Source of the DNA: JAYFQE01 sp034927345
GTDB lineage: Bacteria; Bacillota; Clostridia; Saccharofermentanales; UBA5734
Length of the DNA: 64,000 bases
Reading direction: 5' to 3'
NCBI GenBank assembly: GCA_034927345.1
Contig: JAYFQE010000019.1
Location: 62,001 to 126,000, forward strand
Shown here: positions 1 through 8,942 of the stretch, in pieces
Position numbering within the stretch: the first letter of the stretch is position 1
Layout: the number at the start of each line of letters is the position of its first letter
Notes under the pieces: generated by a model
Seen by the model: only the letters and a program-made list of their open reading frames with translations
Database searches by the model: none
Told to the model about the DNA's origin: nothing
Made by a program: the position numbers and the translations under genes

Positions 1-2
1 CG

Positions 3-560
3 AACGATCGTGTTTTGATTGTTGGGGCCGGCCCAATCGGTGTTTTTTGTATGCAAAGTTGTTTTGCATTAGGCGCTAAAGAGGTTTATATCGCCGACAT
101 GGACGATTCACGCCTGGATATTGCCAAGAAGCTTGGAGCAACCGAGGTGATTCATGTTGCGAAAGAAACTCTTGCGGCCGCGTTATGCCGTTTCTGCGGC
201 AGTGAGAAAGAGATTGATGTTTTTTATGATTGTGTTGGAGAAAAGGGACTTGTTTTAAATAATATCTTGGAGATTGCCAGACGGGGATCAAGAATAGTGG
301 TCATCGGTGTCATACAAAAAGAATATAACATTCCCCGATTGCCAGATTTCATTCAGCATGAACTGGCCCTATCGGGGACGACAATGTATGTCCCGCAAGA
401 CTATGATGATATGATCCGATTTATAAGCGAAGGCACTATAACAACAGAAGGAATGATCTCACATCGTTTTCCGTTGGATCAAGTGCCGTATGTCTTAGAT
501 ATGATTGATCAAAAAAAAGAAAAGACCTTTAAAATACTCATTGAAGTTAACGAGGAATAG
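3..560 (+). CDS. Zinc-type alcohol/polyol dehydrogenase, C-terminal part (cut by window start)
   Basis: This is the C-terminal 185 residues of a medium-chain NAD(P)-dependent dehydrogenase. The reading frame is open through the first base, so the true start lies outside the window. The Rossmann glycine motif GAGPIG is visible near the visible N-terminus, followed by an acidic beta-2 end (ADMDD), as expected for NAD(H) binding. The zinc-binding N-terminal domain is missing from view. The next gene, 72 bp downstream on the same strand, is an FGGY sugar kinase, so the pair probably oxidises a polyol or reduces a ketose and then phosphorylates the sugar. The substrate cannot be told from this fragment. 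Confidence 0.85.
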   Translation, partial: NDRVLIVGAGPIGVFCMQSCFALGAKEVYIADMDDSRLDIAKKLGATEVIHVAKETLAAALCRFCGSEKEIDVFYDCVGEKGLVLNNILEIARRGSRIVVIGVIQKEYNIPRLPDFIQHELALSGTTMYVPQDYDDMIRFISEGTITTEGMISHRFPLDQVPYVLDMIDQKKEKTFKILIEVNEE

Positions 561-632
561 TTCGTGTCAACGGAGCAAAAAGAAATTCGCTGCGGTTCAG
601 ACTTTTTCTGACCCATAAAGGGGGATAGTTCT

Positions 633-2117
633 ATGTTGCTGGCTGGGCTTGATATCGGTACCACCGGCTGCAAAATCACAATATATGAGAATACGGGCGT
701 GTATTTAGGCCGCGTTTACCGGGCATACCCCGCGTTACGCACAAAAACGGCGCATGAAATAGATGCCGGCGTTATTTGGTTATCTGTGCAGGATGCTTTG
801 CGGGAAGCCTGCGCGGCTTACCCTGGGATCATCGCGATAGGCATAACCAGCTTTGGCGAAACCTTCGTATTGCTAGACGAACATAATGTGCCTTTGTGCC
901 CCGCGATGCTCTACACCGATCCGCGTGGCGAAACACAATGCGCGCGGCTTATAGAAGCCTTGGGAGAAAAATATATTACCAGCATCACAGGCGTCAAGCC
1001 TTGCGCGATGTACAGTCTGCCCAAGCTGATGTGGGTAAAAGAAAATAGGCCTAAGGTATATGCGAACACAAAACACGTTCTGTTGATGGAGGATTATATT
1101 GTCTACCTGCTTACGGGTAAAGCGCAAATCGATTATTCTCTTGCTGCCCGCACAATGGGCTTTGATATTCGCATGCTGACATGGAGCAAAGATATTTTTA
1201 GCGCGGCGGAGATTGACCAAACCTTGTTTTCAATGCCGGTTGCCATAGGAACAAGCGCGGGCTCAATAAAGCCTGAGGTAGCAAAAAAACTTGGATTGTC
1301 CGCCGGCACCCTGATTGTTTCCATTAGCCACGACCAGGTGGCAGCGGCTATCGGCAGCGGCGTTTTTGATGAAAGCTGCGCTGTAGACGGAGCAGGTACG
1401 GTGGAATGTATAACGCCTGTGTTTTCTTCTTTTGACACACAGGCTATGGCAGCTGGCAATTACGCTGTCATACCTTATATTACACCCGGAAAATATGTCT
1501 GTTATGCTTTTACTTACACCAGCGGCGCGCTGGTTCAGTGGTTTGTTGATAATCTGGCGGGATACGCGGCCCAGGCAGCCGACGCGAATAAAATATCCAT
1601 ATATGCAGAGTTGGAAAACTGCTGGAATGGTATGCCGACAGGACTGATGGTTCTACCGCACTTTGCAGGAGCAGCCACACCTTATATGGATATGGGTTCC
1701 AAGGGCGCGATTGTCGGTCTGACCCTGACAAACACCCGGCAGGATATCTATATTGCCATTATGGAAGGCGTGTGTTATGAGATGCGCCTGAATATGGAAC
1801 GCCTTGCACAGGCCCATGTGCCGGTACATCGGCTGCGAACTGTCGGAGGCGGCGCCAACAGCCGCGTATGGATGCAAATGAAGGCCGATATTATAAACGT
1901 GCCGGTCACAGCGTTGCGCTCCGGCGAAGCGGGCGCAGCCGGCAGCGCTATGCTGGCGGGAGTGGCGGCGGGGGTGTTTCAAAATCTGTATCAAGCAACC
2001 CGGTTTATGGTAGCCGAGTGTGAATCGTTTTATCCGCGCCGGGAAGCATATGACGCTTATTCCGCCGTCTATGAGCGATATAAAAAACTTTATCAAGCAA
2101 TTAGGCCGCTGGTATAA
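633..2117 (+). CDS. FGGY-family carbohydrate kinase (xylulokinase-like)
   Basis: A 494-residue cytosolic sugar kinase of normal family length. The N-terminal phosphate-binding block GLDIGTTGCK (residues 5-14) and the C-terminal GGGANSR block (about 405) are both present, with an HDQVAA segment near 234 that is typical of xylulokinase-type members. It would transfer phosphate from ATP to a ketose or polyol. A GGGGG ribosome site precedes the ATG. It follows the dehydrogenase gene and both probably form the end of a pentose or polyol operon. FGGY enzymes vary widely in substrate, so xylulose is only the best guess. Confidence 0.85.
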   Translation: MLLAGLDIGTTGCKITIYENTGVYLGRVYRAYPALRTKTAHEIDAGVIWLSVQDALREACAAYPGIIAIGITSFGETFVLLDEHNVPLCPAMLYTDPRGETQCARLIEALGEKYITSITGVKPCAMYSLPKLMWVKENRPKVYANTKHVLLMEDYIVYLLTGKAQIDYSLAARTMGFDIRMLTWSKDIFSAAEIDQTLFSMPVAIGTSAGSIKPEVAKKLGLSAGTLIVSISHDQVAAAIGSGVFDESCAVDGAGTVECITPVFSSFDTQAMAAGNYAVIPYITPGKYVCYAFTYTSGALVQWFVDNLAGYAAQAADANKISIYAELENCWNGMPTGLMVLPHFAGAATPYMDMGSKGAIVGLTLTNTRQDIYIAIMEGVCYEMRLNMERLAQAHVPVHRLRTVGGGANSRVWMQMKADIINVPVTALRSGEAGAAGSAMLAGVAAGVFQNLYQATRFMVAECESFYPRREAYDAYSAVYERYKKLYQAIRPLV

Positions 2118-2189
2118 ACGTCGCAGCGCTGCGAATGACTAATCTGCAAGTAAGAAATTACGCATTCGGATTGAGGAGGTATATAAGGT

Positions 2190-2209
2190 CGGCTTATATA
2201 GCCGGTTTT
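2190..2209 (+). terminator. Weak intrinsic terminator after the FGGY kinase
   Basis: A 5-bp CGGCT/AGCCG stem with a five-base loop is followed by GTTTTT. The stem is short, so termination may be partial. It overlaps the promoter region of the next gene. Confidence 0.4.
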
Positions 2210-2218
2210 TGTTATAAT
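2210..2218 (+). promoter_or_regulatory. Extended -10 promoter for the APH-type kinase
   Basis: The sequence TGTTATAAT is a consensus extended -10 element (TGn plus TATAAT). There is no good -35 box, as is common for extended -10 promoters. A start point near 2225 would leave a leader of about 20 nt before the GTG at 2247. Confidence 0.5.
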
Positions 2219-2246
2219 GGAACGCAGAACGTAAAGGCAGAGCGGA

Positions 2247-3182
2247 GTGAATAACGTGCTGGATTTAGACTGGGAACGTTCAATACCGATTATTGATTTG
2301 AAGATAGACGAATTGAAGGATATTTTTGCGGAATTCGACAAGGCGCTGACGGTTACATCTTTTAAGGCGATACGGCTTGGATGTCGGAACAGTAACATTA
2401 TTGTTTATACAAATAAAGGGAAATTCTTGTTAAGGATAACGAATATCAACGACCTGAATAATGAAAATGCGGCTTATCAATTGGTGAAAGATAGAATAAA
2501 GGTTCCGAACTTATTATTTTACACTGCGAAAAATAAAGCTAATATATTTATATACCAGTATATTGCCGGCGCTTCTTTACAGAAGCTGATTATTAAAGGT
2601 AATCAATGTGAATATTCGTTGCTGGAACAGGTGGCTAAGACAGCCGCTATCATACACAATACGCCAATAGAAAAAACCATTAAATTGACAGAATTTGATG
2701 TGCCGCCCTTTGAAATGTGGTACCCATATTTTATAAATAATCCAACGGTAAGAATTCGAATCGGTGAAGAAATATGCGGTAAAATACAACAGTTGATTTT
2801 TGACAAGCAAAGCCTAATACCAGAAATTGATGGGTATAAGTCATTTATTCATTGTGATTTCAGACCGGCAAATATGCTGGTTGATGAAAATAACCAAGTG
2901 TATTTTGTTGATTGGGAAAGCGCATGTACAGGACATTCATTGGCTGATGTCGGTCAATTTTTTAGATACCGTTCGTTTTTCAAAGAGGCTCATATTAAAT
3001 TATTCGAGCAGGTTTACAATACGTTCGCCAATCGAAAGCTTCCTGATAATTGGTTTGAATTGTCCCTGCTTAGAGATTTAATAAACCCATTGCAAATGCT
3101 TTCATTGGATCAGGAGGCGCCCGTGCGCAATGCAGACTTAATCAATATCATGATAAACACATTAGCTTATTGGGATTATTAA
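2247..3182 (+). CDS. Phosphotransferase of the APH/choline kinase fold
   Basis: A 311-residue protein kinase-like small-molecule phosphotransferase. The catalytic loop HCDFRPAN (about residues 201-208) carries the family Hx-D-xxxxN pattern, and the metal-binding DWE follows about 15 residues later. Known relatives phosphorylate aminoglycosides, choline, homoserine or sugars, and the substrate here is unknown. The GTG at 2247 was chosen because it follows a purine-rich AGAGCGGA; another GTG lies nine bases downstream. Its base composition is more AT-rich than that of the neighbouring kinase, which fits an independently acquired single gene. Confidence 0.8.
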   Translation: MNNVLDLDWERSIPIIDLKIDELKDIFAEFDKALTVTSFKAIRLGCRNSNIIVYTNKGKFLLRITNINDLNNENAAYQLVKDRIKVPNLLFYTAKNKANIFIYQYIAGASLQKLIIKGNQCEYSLLEQVAKTAAIIHNTPIEKTIKLTEFDVPPFEMWYPYFINNPTVRIRIGEEICGKIQQLIFDKQSLIPEIDGYKSFIHCDFRPANMLVDENNQVYFVDWESACTGHSLADVGQFFRYRSFFKEAHIKLFEQVYNTFANRKLPDNWFELSLLRDLINPLQMLSLDQEAPVRNADLINIMINTLAYWDY

Positions 3183-3223
3183 TTATCTTGTGGAATAAAC
3201 ATTGATGGTCCGCTGTTAGAACA

Positions 3224-3616
3224 TCATGGCGCAATTTTGTGAGCTTTAAGCTCGTCCTCGATGGGAACAATGGCGTCCTCATAACGCTTGATTTTTGTAT
3301 TCAGTCGTTCTAGCGTGTTCTGCATTTCCTCAATACGATCTTTCAAAATATTGCGTTGTTCAATGAGCAGTTCCTTCCGCGCTTGTGCCGTTCCTTCCCC
3401 GGTCTGGAACAGTCTGACATATTCGATGAGTGTTTCAACCGGGAGTCCGGCACCTCGCATGCATTTTATAAATTCAATCCAACGGCAATCTTCTTCCTGA
3501 TAATTACGAATACCGCCAGAGGTGCGGCTCACGCCCGGCAGTAGGCCAATGCGTTCATAATATCGAAGGGTATCGGGTGTTAAGTCATATTTTTTTGCTA
3601 CTTCGGTTATGGTCAT
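3224..3616 (-). CDS. MerR-family regulator, AdhR/NmlR-like (Cys52)
   Basis: A 130-residue MerR regulator with an N-terminal winged helix (TEVAKKYDLTPDTLRYYE) and a C-terminal coiled coil for dimerisation. The start at 3616 is set by GGAGGTGG four bases upstream; an ATG 24 bases further upstream lacks such a site. A single cysteine in the effector region falls at residue 52 (IKCMRGAGL), the same number as the reactive Cys of Bacillus AdhR, which responds to aldehydes and thiol electrophiles. It has no long metal-binding C-terminus. It is the last gene of a minus-strand operon with an aldo/keto reductase and a flavodoxin-like reductase, and the operon promoter carries a matching operator at 5442-5459. 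AdhR-type sensing is inferred. Confidence 0.85.
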   Translation of the reverse strand: MTITEVAKKYDLTPDTLRYYERIGLLPGVSRTSGGIRNYQEEDCRWIEFIKCMRGAGLPVETLIEYVRLFQTGEGTAQARKELLIEQRNILKDRIEEMQNTLERLNTKIKRYEDAIVPIEDELKAHKIAP

Positions 3617-3719
3617 AAAACCACCTCCAACCATGGCCAATTCAATCGGGGTTGTTGTGTATAATTAATTCCTGACCGGGTATTTAGCTTGAGCGGCGTT
3701 CGTGTTCCGCCCGTATCTA

Positions 3720-4259
3720 CTATGCCCGTCTTCCCATTTCATAAGCCTGCTTCATGGCCGGCTTGCCTTTTATCTCACCGGATTGCCATACGCCGGTCGC
3801 ATAAAGGATACCTTTCTCACAGGCGCCTGGCAGACAGTCCTCCGTAAATCCACGGAAGCCTTCAACGGTTCGCTCTAGCATCTGCTTATCTGTATCAGCT
3901 GCAGTGATAAGGAAATAAAAATCCTTCCCTGAAATTTCTGTGTATCTTGGAACCGTACGGTCGATGAGCGTTTTCATCTGGGCGTTCATCGTATAAAAAT
4001 AAACCGGCGTCGCTAAAACAATAATATCAGCCTTGACCATTTTATCAAGCACATTGGCCATATCGTCTTTTTGAACACACTCATGAGTATGATTACAGAC
4101 CCCACAGCCGGTGCAGTAGCCAATCTTTTTATCGCGCAAAAATACTTTCTCCGCTGTATGGCCCGCATCCTGCGCGCCGCGCAAAAATTCATCGCAAAGT
4201 GTGTCGGAATTGCCACCTTTTCGTGGGCTTGCCGACAAGATTAAAACGGTTTTACTCAT
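3720..4259 (-). CDS. Flavodoxin-fold NADPH-dependent FMN reductase
   Basis: A 179-residue flavoprotein of the NADPH-dependent FMN reductase / iron-sulfur flavoprotein group. The FMN phosphate loop SASPRKGGNSDT lies at residues 9-20. Four cysteines at 49, 52, 55 and 61 (CTGCGVC then C) are in the place where this group has a cysteine cluster. The ATG follows GAGAGGTG. Only 12 bp separate it from the aldo/keto reductase upstream, so the two are co-transcribed. In this context it likely reduces quinones, disulfides or electrophiles during thiol or aldehyde stress. The exact electron acceptor is unknown. Confidence 0.8.
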   Translation of the reverse strand: MSKTVLILSASPRKGGNSDTLCDEFLRGAQDAGHTAEKVFLRDKKIGYCTGCGVCNHTHECVQKDDMANVLDKMVKADIIVLATPVYFYTMNAQMKTLIDRTVPRYTEISGKDFYFLITAADTDKQMLERTVEGFRGFTEDCLPGACEKGILYATGVWQSGEIKGKPAMKQAYEMGRRA

Positions 4260-4271
4260 ATTACACCTCTC

Positions 4272-5114
4272 TTACTTTCCCAGCCCGGTCAGAAACTCCA
4301 CAGTCTGAGGGTCATAATGGGAGAAGAATGCGCTTTCACGCTTGTCCAGAGCGCTGATCATGTCCATGTCTTCGACGCCCAGGGTAAAATTAAACACATC
4401 GAAGTTTTCGATCATACGCTTCTTATGCGTGGATTTGGGGATTACCACCACATCGTTTTGAATAAGGAAACGCAGAATTACCTGAGCTGCCGATTTACCG
4501 TATTTGTTTCCAACGGCATGGATGACCGGATTGGTAAACATGTCCTTGCGGCCCTCTGCAAACGGTCCCCAGGACTCGTGCTGCACGCCATATTTCTTCA
4601 TGATTTCGTGTGCGGTTTTCTGCTGCTGGAAGGGGTGGGTTTCCACCTGATTGACAGCCGGAACAACCTCCTGGAATTGGCAGAAATCAATCAGGCGGTC
4701 AGGATAGAAATTACTGACCCCGATAGCCCGGATCGTCCCGTCTTTGTAAGCCTCCGTCATGGCGCGGTAAGTGCCGTAGTAATCATTAAACGGCTGGTGA
4801 ATCAGCATTAAGTCGATATAATCGGTTTTCAGTTTTTTCAGCGAATCCGTAATGGATGCCTTGGCTTTTTCATAGCCGCCGTTAGTTATCCAAACTTTTG
4901 TGGTAATAAACAAGTCCGAACGCGGTACGCCACATTTTTCAACGGCGTTGCCGACACCTTCCTCGTTGTTGTAAGCCTGTGCGGTGTCGATAGAGCGATA
5001 GCCTACGGAAATCGCATCCAGCACGCAGCGCTCGCATTCGGCCGGATCTACCTGATAGACGCCATAGCCGAGGACCGGCATGGTTATGCCATTATTTAGT
5101 TTTACGGTATCCAT
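4272..5114 (-). CDS. Aldo/keto reductase (AKR5-like, YvgN type)
   Basis: A 280-residue NADPH-dependent aldo/keto reductase with the whole catalytic tetrad visible: Asp43, Tyr48, Lys73 and His106. Length and motif order match bacterial methylglyoxal and 2,5-diketogluconate reductases. A GGGAGGAAAG site precedes the ATG. It is the first intact gene of the minus-strand operon behind the MerR-type promoter at 5433-5463, and detoxification of reactive aldehydes such as methylglyoxal is the likely role. The assignment to aldehyde defence rests on the regulator and neighbours; the enzyme family itself is certain. Confidence 0.9.
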   Translation of the reverse strand: MDTVKLNNGITMPVLGYGVYQVDPAECERCVLDAISVGYRSIDTAQAYNNEEGVGNAVEKCGVPRSDLFITTKVWITNGGYEKAKASITDSLKKLKTDYIDLMLIHQPFNDYYGTYRAMTEAYKDGTIRAIGVSNFYPDRLIDFCQFQEVVPAVNQVETHPFQQQKTAHEIMKKYGVQHESWGPFAEGRKDMFTNPVIHAVGNKYGKSAAQVILRFLIQNDVVVIPKSTHKKRMIENFDVFNFTLGVEDMDMISALDKRESAFFSHYDPQTVEFLTGLGK

Positions 5115-5180
5115 TTTTCTTTCCTCCCGTTATTCTGTTTACTATAAACAACGGATCATTTCATTCCGGAGGCTGTCTAT

Positions 5181-5407
5181 TCAGCGGTAAGATTCCGTAT
5201 AGATAGCCACGCAGTCCTGAACAGTCAAAGTTACTCTGTCGCACCGGAACAGGCCGCCCATGGTTTCCATTGCGTTTTTCGCCAGGATTTCAAATTCCTC
5301 CGGTTTTACGCCATATCCGGACATCTTCAGATCACCAACGCCGCAGTCTTCTTGCATTTAGAAAGTACTTCAATAAAATCCAAGGGTACATAATATTGAA
5401 AACTCAT
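5181..5407 (-). pseudogene. Remnant of an iron-containing alcohol dehydrogenase
   Basis: Reading leftwards from an ATG at 5407 with a good GGAG site gives MSFQYYVP, the usual N-terminus of class III iron alcohol dehydrogenases. It then jumps directly to the family C-terminus (LDFIEVLSK, then after a one-base frameshift near 5345 EDCGVGDLKMSGYG and on to DRVTLTVQDCVAIY and a stop). About 300 residues of the usual 380-390 are missing, including the iron ligands, so there is no enzyme. The promoter and ribosome site are intact and still serve the operon. The remnant shows that the stress operon once began with an alcohol dehydrogenase. Confidence 0.75.
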
Positions 5408-5432
5408 TTTTGTTGACTCCTTTCATAAACCG

Positions 5433-5463
5433 AGCATATCACCTAGAGTTAACTCTAAGTCAA
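5433..5463 (-). promoter_or_regulatory. MerR-type promoter with AdhR-like operator
   Basis: On the minus strand a -35 TTGACT (5458-5463) and a -10 TATGCT (5433-5438) are 19 bp apart, the over-long spacing that MerR proteins correct by DNA untwisting. The spacer holds an almost perfect 18-bp dyad, CTTAGAGTTAACTCTAGG (5442-5459), close to the published AdhR/NmlR operator form. The MerR gene at 3224-3616 is the obvious ligand-responsive activator. A -10 GATATG at 17 bp spacing is an alternative reading. Confidence 0.75.
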
Positions 5464-5667
5464 GAGATATTTTAAATGATTGTTCTGATTGGGCACGATT
5501 AACGTCAACAACACCTGTTACACCTTTAAAAGTAAAGCATCTTACCTGGAGCGCGTTCGCGGACGGGTGGAAATAATGAAAAAGCCTGGTTGAAAGAAGC
5601 GGTTTATGTTATCGTGAATAGTAATAGAAGTCTATATTATACATATTTTATGCCGGAGGGCTAAGGC

Positions 5668-6264
5668 ATGAAAACAGTAATATTGGATATGTATGGGGTC
5701 ATCATGAAAGACCCGGAGGGTGGGTTTATACCCTTTGTAAATCGCACATTTCCTGATTTGAGCCGAGAAGATATCTATCTGTACTGGAATAAAGCGGATG
5801 TAGGCGAATTATCTTCTTTAGGCCTTTTTAAGGAATTGGGGTATAAAGGTGACTTAAGAGCCATTGAAAAAGAATATTTGGATTCAATAGAAATAAATAC
5901 CTCTTTTTATGAAATAGTTCCAGCATTAAAAAAACATTACCGTTTAGCGCTGCTGTCAAATGATTCCAGCGAATGGAGCAGCTATTTACGTGATAAATTT
6001 AAAATTAATGATTATTTCGACGTTATAATCGTGAGCGGCGACGTAAATATGAAAAAACCTGATGCGAAAATATTCATGCTTATGCTCGATAAACTCGGGC
6101 AATCGGCGTCTGATTGTATTTATGTTGATGACAGAAGGTTTAATCTAGCGGCTGCGCAATCGCTTGGCATGGACGCCGTACTGTTTAATAGCAGAAATGT
6201 TCCATACGAGGGAGATTCCGTTAATAATTTTATGGAACTAGCCAGTTTATTGATCCATTCATAG
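5668..6264 (+). CDS. HAD-superfamily hydrolase (subfamily IA)
   Basis: A 198-residue haloacid dehalogenase-like hydrolase. Motif I is DMYGVI with the nucleophile Asp7; the usual second Asp is Tyr9, as in haloacid dehalogenases and several IA-type members. Motif II is LLSNDSS, motif III the Lys of KKPDAKIF, and motif IV YVDDRRFN. A helical cap lies between motifs I and II. The ATG follows GGAGGG. Substrate is unknown: a sugar phosphate, nucleotide or epoxide would all fit this subgroup. It stands alone between a divergent stress operon and a rhamnosidase. The 260 bp before it, from 5408, hold the divergent MerR promoter and AT-rich DNA without another clear signal. Confidence 0.8.
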   Translation: MKTVILDMYGVIMKDPEGGFIPFVNRTFPDLSREDIYLYWNKADVGELSSLGLFKELGYKGDLRAIEKEYLDSIEINTSFYEIVPALKKHYRLALLSNDSSEWSSYLRDKFKINDYFDVIIVSGDVNMKKPDAKIFMLMLDKLGQSASDCIYVDDRRFNLAAAQSLGMDAVLFNSRNVPYEGDSVNNFMELASLLIHS

Positions 6265-6334
6265 TTGTATAAAGATACAAAATCGACGGAACAATTCGAC
6301 AGTGAGCGAAACATTAATTATCTTGGAGGGGACT

Positions 6335-8878
6335 ATGCTGACACCATATCATATCAGAATCGAACATGCGAAAATGCCAATCGACGGCTGCAGCGTTATT
6401 GAGCAGACACAACCGGATATTTCATGGGGGCTTTCGGCAGGCAGCCTTGCGCAGGTGGCTTACCGGATTGCGATTGCGGACGGGGACCAGACGCTTTGGG
6501 ATACCGGCTGGATTGATTCATCCCGGCAGGTTGTTTCCTATCAGGGCCAATCATTCGTTCCGGGACACAAAAATCTGCTGACCATCTGGCTGCGGGATAT
6601 ATCCGGAGCCGAAAGCCTTCCGCAGTTCAGAACATTTTGTTATGGCGCCTTGAACCGCTGGCCCGCGGCGTGGATCGGGGAGCAGCAGCCCAAAGAAGAC
6701 GGCGTTATCTATTTTATTCGCCGATTTAATTGCAGAGCAGAACTTCGTTCCGCTTGTCTGTTTGTTTGCGGGATTGGGTATCAGCGCGTTTTTCTTAACG
6801 GAGTAGAACTCGACGACTCCCGACTTAATCCTGCTTTTTCGGAATATGAAAAGCGCTGTTATTATACGGTGCTGCCGCAGCCGGACGCTTTGCGGGCCGG
6901 GGAGAATTGTCTGGGCATTCAGGTGGCGGCGGGATGGCGTTCACCCTATAACGTTTGCTATAAGCTGACCGGCAGAGTTCCTGATTACATTGGCCCGACG
7001 CAGCTGAGCGCGGCGCTTCATCTTGAATATCAGGATGGAAGCGACGAGTGGATCTGCACGGATCCGCAGTGGAAATATGATTACGGCGCTATCACTTACA
7101 GCAATATTTTTATGGGCGAAACGTTTGACGCTTCTAAGATGAGACCGGATTGGTGCGCGGCAGAATCGGCTGCGGATGGTTTGCAGGACGTGCGGATTCT
7201 CAGCGCGCCCTGTGAAAAGATGTCGCCTCAAACGCTGGAACCGGTTCGTAGTCAGGAGATTTATCCGGCTGTCTGTGTCGGCATGGTTGCCGACGACTGT
7301 TACAGCGTGGATTTTGGACAGAATATCGCCGGCGTCTGCCGTATCCGACTGCCGAGGAACTTATGCCCCGGGCAGGTGATCGAGATTTCTCATATGGAAT
7401 TTTTGGATGAGGACGGCAGGCTTTATTTGCCCAATCTGCGCAACGCCGCGTGTCTGGACCGCTATATAGCGCGCGGAGACGGCGAGGATCCGGAGTATTG
7501 GCAGCCGGCTTTTACCTACCATGGATTCCGCTATGCGGAAGTCAAAGGTTACGGCGCCTCCCTGTGTAAAGAGGATATCTGCGCGATCAGTGAATATACC
7601 GATATTGCGTCAGGCGGCAGCTTCCGTTGCGGAAATGCCTTGATCAATGCGATTCAAAAAAACATTCTGCAGACGGAAAAAGCCAATATCCACAGCATTT
7701 TGACCGATTGCCCGCAGCGGGATGAGCGGATGGGCTGGATGAACGACGCGACCGTCCGTTATGAAGAAACACCGTACAATTTTGATATCGGGCGCATCTT
7801 CCCGAAAATTGTGCGCGACTTGTTGGACGTTCAGGCGGAGGACGGCAGCATTACCTGTACGGCTCCGTTTGCGTTTGGCAATCGTCCGGCGGACCCGGTT
7901 TGCTCTTCGTTTTTGCTTGCCGGATGGGAAGCTTACCTCCACACCGGAAATTTACAGATCCTGAAGGAAGGATATCCCGGTTTCTCGGCATGGAATCGTT
8001 TTTTGGAAAGTAAAAGCTGCGACGATATTGTGCAGTACAGTTATTATGGCGACTGGGCGGCGCCGGCCTATGCCTGTTCAGGTGAGGACGGGGCGGTTTC
8101 CTCAGAAACGCCCGGAATTGTCATGTCTACCGGATGTTACTATCTGAATGAATGTCTGCTGGCAAAAATGACGGCCGCGCTTGGAGACGATTCACTATCG
8201 CGGATTCACACAGAAAAAGCAGAAGAAATCCGCAGCGCTTTTTTGCGGAAATGGTGGAATCCGGAAACCGGAATCGTGGCGACCGGTTCGCAGGGCTGCC
8301 AGTCTTTTGCGCTTTGGCTGAAGATTCTGCCGGAGGAGGGCCGGGCGCTTGCCGCCAAGGCGCTGCATGATGATCTGGTACGGCGGAATTATCGATTTAC
8401 AACCGGAAACCTTTGTACCCGTTACCTGATGGATGCTCTGGCAGAATACGGGTATCTCGAGGACGCCTGGCGGCTTTTGACCAGCGAAGAATATCCGTCG
8501 TTTGGCTTTATGATCCAGCAGGAAGCGACAACGATTTGGGAACGGTTTGAGTTAAAAAAGAACAGCGGCATGAATTCGCATAATCATCCGATGTTCGGCG
8601 CGGTCGGGTATTGGTTCTATGCCTATCTGGCTGGAATTAAACCGTTGGCACCGGGATATGAACAGGTTCAAATCAAACCATATTATCCGGAAAAACTGCT
8701 GTCGGCGCAGGCAACGGTCGAAACGCCGCGCGGGGACATCACCGTGCGGTGGGTGAAGCGTTATGGCGGCATTCATCTTTATGTGACGCTGCCTGCCGGC
8801 GTTACCGCGACCGTTTCCGCACCGGACGGCGAGTATAGGGTCGGCGGCGGCTTTTATCATTGGAGCAAAGAATTATAA
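6335..8878 (+). CDS. Alpha-L-rhamnosidase, glycoside hydrolase family 78
   Basis: An 847-residue GH78 enzyme that hydrolyses terminal alpha-L-rhamnose from plant pectins or glycosides. The diagnostic TDCPQRDERMGWMNDA block lies around residue 457 and contains the general acid region; the later WERFE segment matches the catalytic domain end. Beta-sandwich domains precede the alpha/alpha barrel and a short beta domain follows. There is no signal peptide, so it acts in the cytosol on imported oligosaccharides. The ATG at 6335 was chosen because GGAGGG stands four bases upstream; a GTG at 6302 lacks a site. Base composition is more GC-rich than that of the HAD gene before it. Confidence 0.9.
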   Translation: MLTPYHIRIEHAKMPIDGCSVIEQTQPDISWGLSAGSLAQVAYRIAIADGDQTLWDTGWIDSSRQVVSYQGQSFVPGHKNLLTIWLRDISGAESLPQFRTFCYGALNRWPAAWIGEQQPKEDGVIYFIRRFNCRAELRSACLFVCGIGYQRVFLNGVELDDSRLNPAFSEYEKRCYYTVLPQPDALRAGENCLGIQVAAGWRSPYNVCYKLTGRVPDYIGPTQLSAALHLEYQDGSDEWICTDPQWKYDYGAITYSNIFMGETFDASKMRPDWCAAESAADGLQDVRILSAPCEKMSPQTLEPVRSQEIYPAVCVGMVADDCYSVDFGQNIAGVCRIRLPRNLCPGQVIEISHMEFLDEDGRLYLPNLRNAACLDRYIARGDGEDPEYWQPAFTYHGFRYAEVKGYGASLCKEDICAISEYTDIASGGSFRCGNALINAIQKNILQTEKANIHSILTDCPQRDERMGWMNDATVRYEETPYNFDIGRIFPKIVRDLLDVQAEDGSITCTAPFAFGNRPADPVCSSFLLAGWEAYLHTGNLQILKEGYPGFSAWNRFLESKSCDDIVQYSYYGDWAAPAYACSGEDGAVSSETPGIVMSTGCYYLNECLLAKMTAALGDDSLSRIHTEKAEEIRSAFLRKWWNPETGIVATGSQGCQSFALWLKILPEEGRALAAKALHDDLVRRNYRFTTGNLCTRYLMDALAEYGYLEDAWRLLTSEEYPSFGFMIQQEATTIWERFELKKNSGMNSHNHPMFGAVGYWFYAYLAGIKPLAPGYEQVQIKPYYPEKLLSAQATVETPRGDITVRWVKRYGGIHLYVTLPAGVTATVSAPDGEYRVGGGFYHWSKEL

Positions 8879-8942
8879 GCGGATGTTTGGCGAGATAGCG
8901 TCATGACCCGCGATGATTTGCACGGAAGGAGGGATACGGACT

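Noticed and set aside
2123..2134. Palindrome CGCAGCGCTGCG after the FGGY kinase
   Set aside because: It is an isolated short palindrome without a T-run or a repeat elsewhere in the window; no function can be supported.
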